DNA from: Bacteroidota bacterium
Lineage (GTDB): Bacteria > Bacteroidota > Bacteroidia > Cytophagales > Cyclobacteriaceae
Assembly (NCBI GenBank): GCA_018266435.1
Contig: JAFEAL010000001.1
Location: forward strand, 1 to 64,000
Length of the DNA: 64,000 nucleotides
Direction: 5' to 3'
The position numbers were made by a program, and so were the translations under genes. Below the pieces are notes generated by a model. That model had not been told where the DNA came from, did no database searches, and saw only the letters and a program-made list of their open reading frames with translations. This document shows positions 42,863-51,752 of this stretch, piece after piece (within the stretch, counting starts at the first letter, position 1; each line of letters opens with the position of its first letter).

Positions 42863-44068
42863 TTAAGCATGTACCGCCATAGCTTTCTCTACGCAAGCAC
42901 CAATCTTCTTCGCCAGCGCTTTCACTTCATCGTGAGTCCAGGTGCAGCGGATGCCGAATGAAATCAACCGGCCTACTACTTCCTGTGATTTTGGTAAGTG
43001 AAGATTTTTATAGTCTTGGGGTGCACCCAGAATGTGAATTGGAAGTTTTGCAGCCACTGTCAGATTTTTGATGTGATCCCATTGGTTGATGAAATGATAC
43101 ATATTGGAAAACCAGTAGTTGAAACCGGCTACACCTGCTTTGTTAAATTCATCAACTACACGTTTGGCAGTTTCTGTGTTGGGCAAGAGAAGGTTTAGGA
43201 ATGTAGCCGTGTCACCCGAGGGATCGGGAAGTTTGCTGAAGCTTACGCCATGAACTTTTGAAAGTTCATCCATCAATATCTTTTTGTGTTCACGGTTTTT
43301 CTCTAAGATGTAGGGCACTTTGCGCGTTTGGGCGAGACCTACGGCCGCACTTAATTCACCTATGCGAAAATTAAAACCCAAAATTGGGTGGGGCTCCATG
43401 CCGCGGTTGTTGCCCACATGGCTATGGCCGTGGTCAGAATAACAGTCTGCATTATTATAGACTTGCTCATCGTTAGTTACCATCACACCCCCTTCACCAC
43501 ACGTAGCAACCTTGAAAAAATCGAATGAGTAGCAGCCGGTCTTTCCCATCAGCCCAACGGATGTTCCTTTGTACGAAGCGGCAAAGGCTTGACCGGCATC
43601 TTCTACCAGTGTGAGATTATGTTCTTTACATACTGCTAATATTTCGTCCATCTGGGCCATGCCACCGCACATATGCACGAGCAGTACGGCTTTTGTTTTA
43701 GGAGTGATGGCAGCTTTGATTCCTTTGGCACTTAAACAAAGTGTCTCGTCAATTTCGGCAAACACCGGCAAAGCACCGGCAAACAAAACTGCTTCTACTG
43801 AAGCAATGAATGTAAATGGTGGCACGATCACCTCATCGCCAGCGCCCACGCCTGCGCCTGCCAGCGCGCAAGCTACGGCTGTAGAACCGCTGCTCACGGC
43901 ATGAGCATATTTTGCGCCTAATAATTTTTTTACCTCTGCCTCAAATTCGCGCGCCTTCCAGATGTTGTTGCGCTGGGCTTCGTGGTTATAACGAAAGAGT
44001 ATGCCCGTTTCGAGCACATCGTTGATTTCTTTTTTTTCTTCTTTTCCAAATAATTCGGTGCCTGGCAT
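42863..44068 (-). CDS. kdnA: 8-amino-3,8-dideoxy-manno-octulosonate transaminase
   Basis: 401 residues, DegT/DnrJ/EryC1 family PLP aminotransferase. The cofactor Lys is K186 in SFDFFKVATCGEGG, with the PLP-contacting EDAGQAF segment. Over its length it resembles KdnA, which aminates the 8-oxo-Kdo made by KdnB. The product is used in lipid A-core sugar synthesis in the inner cell envelope pathway. Its own -7 element (44111-44118) suggests a kdnAB operon. Confidence 0.86.
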   Translation of the reverse strand: MPGTELFGKEEKKEINDVLETGILFRYNHEAQRNNIWKAREFEAEVKKLLGAKYAHAVSSGSTAVACALAGAGVGAGDEVIVPPFTFIASVEAVLFAGALPVFAEIDETLCLSAKGIKAAITPKTKAVLLVHMCGGMAQMDEILAVCKEHNLTLVEDAGQAFAASYKGTSVGLMGKTGCYSFDFFKVATCGEGGVMVTNDEQVYNNADCYSDHGHSHVGNNRGMEPHPILGFNFRIGELSAAVGLAQTRKVPYILEKNREHKKILMDELSKVHGVSFSKLPDPSGDTATFLNLLLPNTETAKRVVDEFNKAGVAGFNYWFSNMYHFINQWDHIKNLTVAAKLPIHILGAPQDYKNLHLPKSQEVVGRLISFGIRCTWTHDEVKALAKKIGACVEKAMAVHA

Positions 44069-44110
44069 ATTGATTCAAAATTTAAGTTATCAAATTCAAA
44101 ATTGTGTTCG

Positions 44111-44118
44111 CAAAAATA
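44111..44118 (-). promoter_or_regulatory. -7 promoter element for kdnAB
   Basis: Minus strand TATTTTTG, 43 bases before the kdnA ATG; a TTG lies 23 bp further upstream, slightly beyond usual spacing. Confidence 0.45.
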
Positions 44119-44195
44119 AGAAAAACCGGAGTGCTTTCTTTCAAAGGTTTTTTGAAACTGCAGATGGTGGAAGCTGCGGATTTACCCAGACTGCA

Positions 44196-44573
44196 TCAAT
44201 CTTTTTCTTTCAACCACTGGATGCCTTTTTCCACATCATTGAATAAGCGCGTGGGGCGGAGTGGTTTGTTAGCACCCAAGAAAAAATTGCCGATGATGCG
44301 GCTGATTGGGCTTGCAATAACCAGTGCGCATTTGGTAAAGACGGCCGCGTGTTCGGGGCCGGCAAAATGATGACGGCATTCGCGTGTCATTTTTATCACG
44401 TTGGTCAGATCGCACAATAACGGCTTGGGTTGATGGTGATTAATTTCACTCATTACCCGTGTACTGAGTTTACCTTCTTCAAGGGTCATTACCGTATTGG
44501 GTTTACACTCGATGTGCATGATGCCATCTGGCCGAAGGGTAAAATCGATAAAGTCTGTCTCTCTTTTTGTCAT
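44196..44573 (-). CDS. STAS-like/DUF7793-type protein, paralog 2
   Basis: 125 residues, closely related to the neighbouring 44570 gene: shared LLCDLTNV, the (T/R)xECR-HFAG motif, SPISR-IGNFFLG and KPLRPTRLF. The pattern of an N-terminal beta region, alternating helices and a LLCDLTN segment resembles STAS/SpoIIAA-like folds. No conserved catalytic residue is seen. It starts within the preceding gene (ATGA overlap), so the two are translationally coupled. Function unknown; a signalling partner for the upstream kinase is possible. Confidence 0.7.
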   Translation of the reverse strand: MTKRETDFIDFTLRPDGIMHIECKPNTVMTLEEGKLSTRVMSEINHHQPKPLLCDLTNVIKMTRECRHHFAGPEHAAVFTKCALVIASPISRIIGNFFLGANKPLRPTRLFNDVEKGIQWLKEKD

Positions 44574-44971
44574 GGGCGATTTAAATCTTCACGTAACCAC
44601 TTCAGTCCTTCTTCGTTGCTGTTAAAAAGCCGGGTAGGTTTCAGTGGCTTGTTCAGTCCAAGAAAAAAATTTCCGATTAGCCGGCTGATCGGGCTGGTAA
44701 CAATCAGTGCGGCTTTGTTAAACGTTTTGGCATGGTCTACTCCGGCAAAATGCTTACGACATTCTTTTGTCATTCTCACAACATTGGTCAGGTCACAGAG
44801 CAACGGCCGGGGTTCGTATTTTACCATTTCGGCTGAGATGCGCGTAGATTCTTTTCCGTCTTCTATAGTCATTTCTGTATTAGGTACGCAACTGGTAAAA
44901 AGGATATTGTCATCACTGATTTTGAAAATGATTTTATTGTTTCTGCGTTCTTCAATTACTTTAAAATCCAT
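44570..44971 (-). CDS. STAS-like/DUF7793-type protein, paralog 1
   Basis: 133 residues. Strong similarity to the protein at 44196-44573 over about 75 residues from LLCDLTNV to LKWLRE; it has an extra N-terminal part, MDFKVIEERRNNKIIFK. The start is ATG 44971 (the upstream TTG adds two residues). Lies 12 bp after the histidine kinase stop. The tandem duplicate next to a soluble kinase suggests signalling, but no experiment-level evidence exists in the sequence. Confidence 0.7.
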   Translation of the reverse strand: MDFKVIEERRNNKIIFKISDDNILFTSCVPNTEMTIEDGKESTRISAEMVKYEPRPLLCDLTNVVRMTKECRKHFAGVDHAKTFNKAALIVTSPISRLIGNFFLGLNKPLKPTRLFNSNEEGLKWLREDLNRP

Positions 44972-44983
44972 TACCAATTCAGG

Positions 44984-45841
44984 TTAGCGTTGTTTGCTTA
45001 AGGTGAAACAAAAAATGGCTCCGTTTCCCGGGAATGATTCAACCCATATTTTTTCGCGGAACGAAGCAAGGATACTTTTTATGCTAGCTAACCCCACACC
45101 ATGGCTATCCGCCTCAACAGCCGGGCCTATCCGGTTAAAAAGCTCAAAAATCTTTTGCTGGTTTTCCGGCTCTATCCCCGGTCCATTATCGGCCACACGT
45201 ATTTCAAAATGATTATCTTTTTCGAGGGAGGAAATGGTTATTTCGCACGTTTCTTTGTCAGAATATTTGATAGCATTTGAAAAAATATTTCTGAATACCT
45301 GAATCAGAGCCGGTGGATTAAACTGCACGGTGGGCAATGGCTCTTGCAGGCGGATGTGTGCAAACCTGTCGGTACGGTCGATAGAGGTAATCTGTCGTAT
45401 GGTGGAGGCCATATCAATCAGTTCAATATTCAAATCTTCGGGGCTGTGTCGTGAATAGTTCAGTATGTTTACCACAAGCTCTTTCATTTTCTCAGTAGTA
45501 GATTTGAGCATGGTTACATACTGTGCAGTTTCTGTTTTGTTTCCAGATTTCAGGCTGTAGTCGAGTAACGTAAGCAGCCCTGTGATGGAGTTGATCGGAG
45601 ATTTCAGATCATGAGCAGTTGTGAGAGCAAATTTCTCCAGTTTTTCGTTTATGTGACTGAGTTTGGATTTTTCGACCACATTAGCCTGCAATTCTTCGTT
45701 GAGCATATTCAGTCCCAGAATAATGGCATCAACCACATCGTTATGCTTGCTGGTTGGCAGTTGCCCTTGGAATTCTAACGCGGCTATCTTGCCGATCATG
45801 TCTAAGATTTGCGTTAGCCGAGGATCATCGTTCTTAACCAT
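44984..45841 (-). CDS. soluble sensor histidine kinase
   Basis: 285 residues with no membrane span. After an about 55-residue N-terminal region and a coiled helix comes HisKA with the H-box in TTAHDLKSPINSI (H77). The ATPase has an N-box FRNIFSNAIKY, G1 VADNGPGIEP and G2 DSHGVGLASIK. No response regulator is adjacent in the window. It probably phosphorylates a regulator encoded elsewhere; the downstream STAS-like pair may take part. ATG 45841 is chosen; the upstream TTG lies inside the promoter. Confidence 0.88.
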   Translation of the reverse strand: MVKNDDPRLTQILDMIGKIAALEFQGQLPTSKHNDVVDAIILGLNMLNEELQANVVEKSKLSHINEKLEKFALTTAHDLKSPINSITGLLTLLDYSLKSGNKTETAQYVTMLKSTTEKMKELVVNILNYSRHSPEDLNIELIDMASTIRQITSIDRTDRFAHIRLQEPLPTVQFNPPALIQVFRNIFSNAIKYSDKETCEITISSLEKDNHFEIRVADNGPGIEPENQQKIFELFNRIGPAVEADSHGVGLASIKSILASFREKIWVESFPGNGAIFCFTLSKQR

Positions 45842-45847
45842 TGCAGA

Positions 45848-45879
45848 CAAATATAAAGTAATATTTTTCTTGTTTTCAA
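45848..45879 (-). promoter_or_regulatory. promoter of the kinase operon, nearly leaderless
   Basis: Minus strand TTG (45879-45877), 21-bp spacer, TATATTTG (45855-45848). Transcription would start at or one base from the ATG at 45841, so the mRNA may be leaderless. Confidence 0.65.
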
Positions 45880-45961
45880 CGTATGTACCGAAAGCTTATG
45901 CTGTCACGGGCAACTTAATTTTTCGAAGTTTGTTATAACCATAATATTTGAACATTATCCC

Positions 45962-45969
45962 TATTTTTG
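45962..45969 (+). promoter_or_regulatory. -7 promoter element for the SDR gene
   Basis: TATTTTTG, 22 bases before the ATG at 45992. No -33 TTG at the expected distance. Confidence 0.45.
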
Positions 45970-45991
45970 AATCCATAAAACCCATCTTAAA

Positions 45992-46690
45992 ATGAAAACT
46001 GCATTCATCACCGGAGGAAGCAAAGGAATTGGTTATGCCATCGCCCATATACTTGTGAATAATGGGTGGAAAGTAGCCATTACCGGGCGTCAGCCTAAAG
46101 CAATTGAGGCTGCGCTGTCAAGCCTGAATGCCCTTAAAAAAGGAAGTGCCATTGGTTTCATGGCCGATGTGCGCAATTACGATCAGCAAAAAACGGCAGT
46201 TGATAAAACCGTAACGGCTTTTGGTCAATTAGATGCCTTGATAGCTAATGCAGGAGTTGGTTTTTTTGGTTCAATCGAAACGCTTGACCCCAAGCAGTGG
46301 CACGAAACACTGGATACCAACCTGACCGGTGTTTTTTACAGCGTGAAAGCTTGTTACGAAGCCCTGAAACAATCTAAGGGTTATATTATTACGATGGGAA
46401 GTTTGGCTGGCACTAATTATTTTGCCGGAGGAAGTTCGTACAATGCCAGTAAGTTTGGGTTGCTCGGCTTTACTCAGGCCATTATGCTTGATGCGCGCGC
46501 TCATCAGATTAAAGTGAGTACGATTATGCCCGGCTCAGTATCCACCAATTTTAATGACCACACACCCAGCGAACAAGATGCCTGGAAAATTCAGCCTGAA
46601 GATATTGGTAAAATTGTATTTGACCTGCTAACGATGAACCCACGCACATTGCCCAGTAAAATTGAGGTGAGGCCTTCGCAGCCAAGATAA
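45992..46690 (+). CDS. short-chain dehydrogenase/reductase
   Basis: 232 residues, classical SDR: ITGGSKGIGYAIAHIL cofactor motif, LIANAGVG, catalytic Ser in GSLAGTNY and YNASK with Tyr and Lys. The Arg in the second beta strand (ITGRQPKAI) suggests NADP preference. Substrate unknown. Convergent with the gene at 46697. Confidence 0.9.
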   Translation: MKTAFITGGSKGIGYAIAHILVNNGWKVAITGRQPKAIEAALSSLNALKKGSAIGFMADVRNYDQQKTAVDKTVTAFGQLDALIANAGVGFFGSIETLDPKQWHETLDTNLTGVFYSVKACYEALKQSKGYIITMGSLAGTNYFAGGSSYNASKFGLLGFTQAIMLDARAHQIKVSTIMPGSVSTNFNDHTPSEQDAWKIQPEDIGKIVFDLLTMNPRTLPSKIEVRPSQPR

Positions 46691-46696
46691 GTTACG

Positions 46697-47116
46697 CTAC
46701 GCTAAATGGATGTGGTAAACATCCGACTGATTGCGTGCTATGTTGAGTGCAGCAAAACCGCCCGGCTGCGGAATGTCTTCAATTAAATCAAAGGCACTGC
46801 ACGTTCTGGGCAAGGCAGAAAAGATGAGTAGGAATGGGTACTTTTCACAATTGAGTACATGAGTCCATACGGGTGCATACGAAATATTCTCAGCATGAAT
46901 GAGTGTTGCTTTTGCCCTGGAGTGGCAGTCTCTTAGTACGGTTGTTTTCCAGATGCGCATAAACAGCCCCGGGGTGGGGACATCAATGGAGCAATGCACG
47001 TAGATATAAGAATCTTCCAGAATAAGCGGATCAACTGAGGCGAGCAAGTCAACACCTACCTGTATTTTTTTCTGTGGGCTTACAATGTCGCTCCGCTTAG
47101 AAATAACGGCTGCCAT
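46697..47116 (-). CDS. conserved hypothetical protein
   Basis: 139 residues, no signal peptide. The C-terminal pattern LIFSALPRTCSAFDLIEDIPQPGGFAALNI followed by RNQSDVYHI is one I associate with a conserved uncharacterised Bacteroidota family, so the gene is considered real. No metal-ligand or catalytic motif is clear. It starts 3 bp downstream (in transcript order) of the sugar isomerase-like gene and is probably cotranscribed. Function not recognised. Confidence 0.65.
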   Translation of the reverse strand: MAAVISKRSDIVSPQKKIQVGVDLLASVDPLILEDSYIYVHCSIDVPTPGLFMRIWKTTVLRDCHSRAKATLIHAENISYAPVWTHVLNCEKYPFLLIFSALPRTCSAFDLIEDIPQPGGFAALNIARNQSDVYHIHLA

Positions 47117-47119
47117 GGA

Positions 47120-48070
47120 TCAGCTGTTTATTTTTTTCCATGTTTTTTCAAGCAAGGCTTTGGTGGCGCGTATGCCGTCTGGTTCGCTTAGCCGGTGGCC
47201 TTCATATTCAACTCCAATATGGCCAGTAAATCCTGAGGCTTTTACTTGCTTCAGCATTTTGGTGTAATCAATAATGGTTTCTTCTCCATCGGCATTGAAG
47301 TCGTACGATTTGGCACTCACTCCTTTGGCATACGGAAGAAATTCATTTACACCCTGGTACCGGTCATATACTTCGGTACACTGATTGTCTTGTGTGCTTC
47401 CCCACTTTGCGTTGGTACACCAGTTGCCGAAATCAGGAAGTGTGCCACAGTTGGGTTGATTTACTCTTTTCATGATACCCTCTATCCATTTTCCGTCAGC
47501 GCTGTACAGGCCGTGGTTTTCTATGATAACATTTATTTTTTCTATGGAAGCATACGCACTGAGGATAGTCATCGACTCAATCATGGCCAGTTGCACAGCT
47601 TCTTTAGAGCCTTCGCCAAAGGCATTGACGCGTATGGAGTGGCATCCTAAAATTTTGGCTGCGTTGATCCACTTGAAATGGTTTTCTACGGCTTTTTTTC
47701 TTTCTGACTTTTTAGGGTCTCCTAAATCACCCTCATTGTCAACCATGATCAGAAGACTCTTTACACCAATGTCATCGGCTGTTTTTTTCATTTGTAACCA
47801 GAATTTTTCATTGGTAGCATGTGCCGTATAAAACCCATTTACATATTCCACGGCAAGGATACCGTATTCTTTTTTGGCTACAGGTGCAAAGTTTTCGGCT
47901 TTTAATGTTCCTTTCTCTAAGGCGCGGTGGAGAGACCATTGGGCAAGTGAAATTTTCAGACTGGATTCATCGGGCGACTTTAGTGTGTTAAACGCGGCTC
48001 CGACTAGCGGCAACTGAATGGCCGATGCACTGGCTACTATTTTTTTGAGAAACTCCCTGCGGTTATCCAT
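47120..48070 (-). CDS. Tat-exported sugar phosphate isomerase/epimerase-like TIM barrel
   Basis: 316 residues. The N-terminus MDNRREFLKKIVASAS contains the twin-arginine motif RREFLKK, so export by Tat is expected. The xylose isomerase-like TIM-barrel pattern follows: INVIIENHGLYS, LPDFGNWC, IGVEYEGHRLSE. These conserved Glu/His/Asp sites typically bind a divalent metal. The substrate is unknown; many exported Bacteroidota homologs act on sugars or inositols. Start ATG 48070; a small conserved gene follows by 3 bp. Confidence 0.87.
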   Translation of the reverse strand: MDNRREFLKKIVASASAIQLPLVGAAFNTLKSPDESSLKISLAQWSLHRALEKGTLKAENFAPVAKKEYGILAVEYVNGFYTAHATNEKFWLQMKKTADDIGVKSLLIMVDNEGDLGDPKKSERKKAVENHFKWINAAKILGCHSIRVNAFGEGSKEAVQLAMIESMTILSAYASIEKINVIIENHGLYSADGKWIEGIMKRVNQPNCGTLPDFGNWCTNAKWGSTQDNQCTEVYDRYQGVNEFLPYAKGVSAKSYDFNADGEETIIDYTKMLKQVKASGFTGHIGVEYEGHRLSEPDGIRATKALLEKTWKKINS

Positions 48071-48161
48071 ACTGTTGTTATTAAAACCTTGCTAAACTAA
48101 CTATTTGAATGCATTTGCTCAATACTAATTTTTTTAAGTAAGGTCACCAATGGGGCCAGGT

Positions 48162-49541
48162 TTATTTAGTCAATGCTGCTATGATATTGGCCACGAGTTG
48201 GTTCATATCAAAGTTGCTGCTTTTTGTGAGTCCGAGCCTGACCACTACTAATTTTTTGGAAGGGATTACAAAAACATACTGCCCTTCAAATCCATCGGCT
48301 TGAAAACTATCGCTGGGCACATCAGGATAAGTGCGGTTAGATGGATTATTTTTCTCGCCTGCGTTTGTCCACCATTGTGCACCGTACTCTCCTCGGTGCG
48401 CCCCTGAAGTTGGGGTGGTGGAATATTTTACCCAACCTTCCGGTAAAATGCGCTCATTGTTCCAAACTCCGTCATTCAAGAACAGCAGCCCAAACCTGGC
48501 AAAATCGCGGGCGGTGGCAAAGGAATACGATGAGCCAACGAATGTGCCGCCAGCGTCTGGTTCAAGCACTATGCTGTTCATTCCGATTTTAGAAAATAAC
48601 TCACGGTAGGGAAATTGATAATACGCTTCATCGCCTACGGTTTGGCGGATGATGTGTGAAATGATATTGGTCGTGCCGCTAGAGTATTCAAAAACCTCAC
48701 CGGGTTTGAACTTTAGCGGAGCCTCTGCGGCATACTCGCCCATATTTTTTTTCTTGAATAGCATATTGGTAGCCCCGCTTGGGCCACTGTAGTTTTCGTT
48801 CCACTTCAGGCCGCTGCTCATGTGCAACAAGTCGGTGATCGTGATATTTTTCCGTTCATCATTTCTCCAGGCCTCAATGGGAGCAGGTGCATCTGTTTTA
48901 AGTTTTCCTTGCCTCACCAAAATACCCACCAACGCATTGGTTATGCTTTTGGTCATTGACCATCCGATGTGTTTTGAATTTTTGTCAAAGCCATCGGCAT
49001 ATTTTTCTGCCACTATTTTTCCATCATATACTACCACTACGGCACGCGTTCGTTTCTGTTTGACTTTTTCGATTTCGGTTTCCACAAAAGCCGGAGCAAT
49101 GGCTTGATAGATTTTAGATGGATTGATTAATAGAGCAGTATCAAGTTTATCGCCCTGAGGCCAAGGAACGGTGTCGGTATTTATTTTTTTTGGTTGAAAT
49201 GTTTTGATTTTCCGATTGCGGAATTCACGTTCATCAGTTTCAACCAGAAGGGTGCAGCCTAATCCTTTTCGATAAACAGCCTTGCGTTTAGCCAAGCCAA
49301 ATACAGTTGATGTAACTGATGAGTCTGCTGCATTAACTGTCACAGTACCAACTGATAATGGAAAATTGTTCAATTCATTGTCGATGACATTTTGTGCGTC
49401 ACGACCGGCAACAAAAACACATGAGCATACATCTTTGGCACTGTATCCGCTAATAATGGGGAAAGCCCGCCAGCCATACTGAAAGACATAGATAAATACA
49501 ATCAATGCAAGGGTGTATAATAATGGTTTAAAAATCTTCAT
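48162..49541 (-). CDS. serine hydrolase, beta-lactamase fold, membrane anchored
   Basis: 459 residues with an N-terminal hydrophobic anchor (PLLYTLALIVFIYVF). SxxK motif S195-M-T-K198 in GWSMTKSITNALVG, and a later FEYSSGTTNII serves as the YxN-like region; the C-terminal GFEGQYVFVIPSKKLVVVRLG is typical of 6-aminohexanoate-dimer hydrolase-like members. The substrate is unknown. Distinct from the serine hydrolase at 1558-2706. Confidence 0.87.
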   Translation of the reverse strand: MKIFKPLLYTLALIVFIYVFQYGWRAFPIISGYSAKDVCSCVFVAGRDAQNVIDNELNNFPLSVGTVTVNAADSSVTSTVFGLAKRKAVYRKGLGCTLLVETDEREFRNRKIKTFQPKKINTDTVPWPQGDKLDTALLINPSKIYQAIAPAFVETEIEKVKQKRTRAVVVVYDGKIVAEKYADGFDKNSKHIGWSMTKSITNALVGILVRQGKLKTDAPAPIEAWRNDERKNITITDLLHMSSGLKWNENYSGPSGATNMLFKKKNMGEYAAEAPLKFKPGEVFEYSSGTTNIISHIIRQTVGDEAYYQFPYRELFSKIGMNSIVLEPDAGGTFVGSSYSFATARDFARFGLLFLNDGVWNNERILPEGWVKYSTTPTSGAHRGEYGAQWWTNAGEKNNPSNRTYPDVPSDSFQADGFEGQYVFVIPSKKLVVVRLGLTKSSNFDMNQLVANIIAALTK

Positions 49542-49831
49542 TGATTAATCAGTTTAGATTTAAGGTTTGCAGAAATGAAAACGATCAGGCCTGTATTGAG
49601 TTTTTTTCAACAGATTGTAGGTTCACTTAACTCATGGGGCTCAATTTACTTCAAAGAAAAACAATAATAATTTGATTTGTTATGCCAATGATGATCTGCT
49701 TTTATTTGGTGAGCATAGGTTTATGAAATAAAATATTTTGTGTTTGATCAGTTAGGCAGTTAGTTTTTTTATTCATCATTCAATTTACCCAAATCTGACA
49801 AGTGCATAGCAACAGATTCGTCCGATTGTTT
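49542..49831. other. intergenic stretch, nothing further recognised
   Basis: A divergent region of about 290 bp before the DEAD-box promoter. It is AT-rich with T-tracts, and contains no ORF of note, no clear hairpin with a T-run, and no RNA family that could be named. Confidence 0.5.
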
Positions 49832-49839
49832 TACCTTTG
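49832..49839 (+). promoter_or_regulatory. -7 promoter element for DEAD-box helicase
   Basis: TACCTTTG, an exact TAnnTTTG match. It implies an about 85-nt 5-prime UTR. No matching -33 TTG. Confidence 0.5.
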
Positions 49840-49886
49840 CGCAAGTTTTAGTGAAATCTCCACGCTTGTCCGCCCTTTGGCATTTC

Positions 49887-49918
49887 AAATTGCTGGAAAT
49901 TTCATAGTACAGCAATTT
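49887..49918 (+). promoter_or_regulatory. hairpin in the DEAD-box helicase 5-prime UTR
   Basis: AAATTGCTG (49887-49895) and CAGCAATTT (49910-49918) pair perfectly over 9 bp with a 14-base loop, ending 13 bp before the ATG. It could cover the ribosome entry region; long structured leaders are known on cold-induced DEAD-box genes. Confidence 0.55.
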
Positions 49919-49931
49919 AAAAATTTACTAC

Positions 49932-51722
49932 ATGAAATCATTTGATGCCCTGGGCTTATCCGGGGAACTGGTGGAAGTAATCCGCCAAATGGGTTTTGAA
50001 AATCCAACACCCATACAAGAAAAAGCAATTCCGGTTTTGCTTCAGGGAAATACTGACTTAGTCGGTTTAGCTCAAACCGGCACCGGCAAGACAGCAGCCT
50101 TTGGTCTTCCTTTGTTAGAGTTAGTGGATGCCAATATCCGCAGCACTCAAGCATTGATTGTTGCCCCAACCCGTGAATTGAGCGTGCAGATTACCAATGA
50201 TCTGGAGCGGTTTGCAAAAGGATTTAAAGACTTGAACATTGTTACGGTTTACGGAGGGGCAAGCATTTCTGACCAGATTCGTAAAGTAAAACGCGGAGCT
50301 CAAGTTATTGTGGCCACACCCGGCCGCTTGATTGATCTGCTCTCCAGAAAAGTAGTTGACCTTACCCAAATCAAATTTGTCGTGCTCGATGAAGCCGATG
50401 AGATGTTGAACATGGGCTTTAAGGAAGACATAGATGAAATTCTTTCCACCACCCCCGACACCAAAAATGTGTGGTTATTTTCGGCTACTATGCCGCGCGA
50501 GGTACGCGACATTGCCAGCAATTACATGAATAATCCGCAAGAGATTGCGATGGAAGGGCAGAAGCAAGGTAACGAAAACATTGACCACCAATATGCACTG
50601 GTTGATGACCGAGACAAATACCTGGCACTGAAACGCTTTGTAGACTATACACCCGGAATTTTTGCCGTAGTTTTTTGCCGCACAAAAATGGATACGCAGA
50701 AAATTGCCGAGCATTTGATTAAAGACGGATACAATGCTGACCCACTTCATGGTGATCTTACCCAAGCCCAGCGCGACCGTGTGATGAAGAGCTTTAAAAA
50801 TAAGACACTTCAACTTTTGGTAGCGACCGATGTAGCTGCCCGTGGTATTGATGTGAGCAACATCACACACGTTATTCACATGAACATGCCCGATGAGATG
50901 GAGTTTTACACCCACCGGAGCGGAAGAACGGCCCGTGCCGGGAAAAAGGGAATTTCACTGGCTATTGTTTCTAAAAAAGAAATGGGTCGTATCTACCAGG
51001 TTGAAAAAAGTATCAAACGAAAATTCACGCAAGTACCCGTTCCAAGCGGAGATGAAGTGTGCCAGCAAAAAATGATGGACCTGGCGCAGAAAGTGCGGAC
51101 CGTAGAAGTTAGCGAAGAAGAAATTGATTCGTTCTTGCCTGAGGTATATCATGAACTGAAAGATTTCAGCAAAGAAGATATTATCAAACGTTTCGCATCG
51201 ATTGAGTTCAATCGCTTTTTGGAATACTACCGCGATGCACGCGACCTTAATAAATCAGACCGGTCTGAACGCAAAAGATTTTTTGACGAAGATGGCATGG
51301 AGCCGGCCTATTCTACCGGTGACCGCATTTTCATCAACATCGGCAAAATGGACGGCCTCGATAAAGGCAGTTTGCTCGGCTTGATCTGCGACTATGGTGA
51401 AACCGATAAAACCAAAATTGGAAAAATTGATTTGAAAGGTGCCTACTCTTTCTTTGAAGTAGAAAAAGGTATGGCCGACCAGATTATGCAGGGTTTTGAT
51501 GGCGTGGAAGTACGTGGCCGAAAAGTACGCCTGGAAATGAGCGGAGACCGCCCGGAAAGACGCGAGCGTAGCGGAGATCGGGGAGATCGCAGGGATCGTG
51601 GAGATCGTGGAGATCGCGGGGGAGACAGAGGCGGAAGAAGCGGTGGCGGAAGAAGAAGGAGTTTTTCGGGCAACAGAAGGGAAGATTCGTGGGGGGGAAA
51701 GAGAAAGCCGAAAAGATATTAA
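49932..51722 (+). CDS. DEAD-box RNA helicase with RGG-like tail
   Basis: 596 residues. Q-motif GFENPTPIQEKAIPVLLQG, Walker A AQTGTGKTAA, DEAD in VLDEADEMLNMGF, SAT in LFSATMPRE and HRSGRTARAGKKG. A C-terminal about 100-residue DbpA/CsdA-like RNA-binding domain (GDRIFINIGKMDG...IGKIDLKGAYSFFEV) is followed by an Arg/Gly/Asp-rich low-complexity tail from about 537. It remodels RNA, probably in ribosome assembly and cold response. Long structured 5-prime leader; closed by a terminator at 51753. Confidence 0.93.
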   Translation: MKSFDALGLSGELVEVIRQMGFENPTPIQEKAIPVLLQGNTDLVGLAQTGTGKTAAFGLPLLELVDANIRSTQALIVAPTRELSVQITNDLERFAKGFKDLNIVTVYGGASISDQIRKVKRGAQVIVATPGRLIDLLSRKVVDLTQIKFVVLDEADEMLNMGFKEDIDEILSTTPDTKNVWLFSATMPREVRDIASNYMNNPQEIAMEGQKQGNENIDHQYALVDDRDKYLALKRFVDYTPGIFAVVFCRTKMDTQKIAEHLIKDGYNADPLHGDLTQAQRDRVMKSFKNKTLQLLVATDVAARGIDVSNITHVIHMNMPDEMEFYTHRSGRTARAGKKGISLAIVSKKEMGRIYQVEKSIKRKFTQVPVPSGDEVCQQKMMDLAQKVRTVEVSEEEIDSFLPEVYHELKDFSKEDIIKRFASIEFNRFLEYYRDARDLNKSDRSERKRFFDEDGMEPAYSTGDRIFINIGKMDGLDKGSLLGLICDYGETDKTKIGKIDLKGAYSFFEVEKGMADQIMQGFDGVEVRGRKVRLEMSGDRPERRERSGDRGDRRDRGDRGDRGGDRGGRSGGGRRRSFSGNRREDSWGGKRKPKRY

Positions 51723-51724
51723 CG

Positions 51725-51740
51725 GTCACTGATCAGTGAC
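51725..51740. repeat. 16-bp perfect palindrome after helicase stop
   Basis: GTCACTGATCAGTGAC, lying 3 bp after the DEAD-box stop and 13 bp before the terminator. Could be a protein-binding site or an extra hairpin in the 3-prime UTR. Confidence 0.6.
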
Positions 51741-51752
51741 TACCAAATCAAC

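Noticed and set aside
44082-44195. Terminator-like inverted repeat TTTCAAA...TTTGAAA before kdnA
   Set aside because: The repeat at 44139-44157 has no T-run right after it on the minus strand and its stem is AT-only, so it was not called a terminator.
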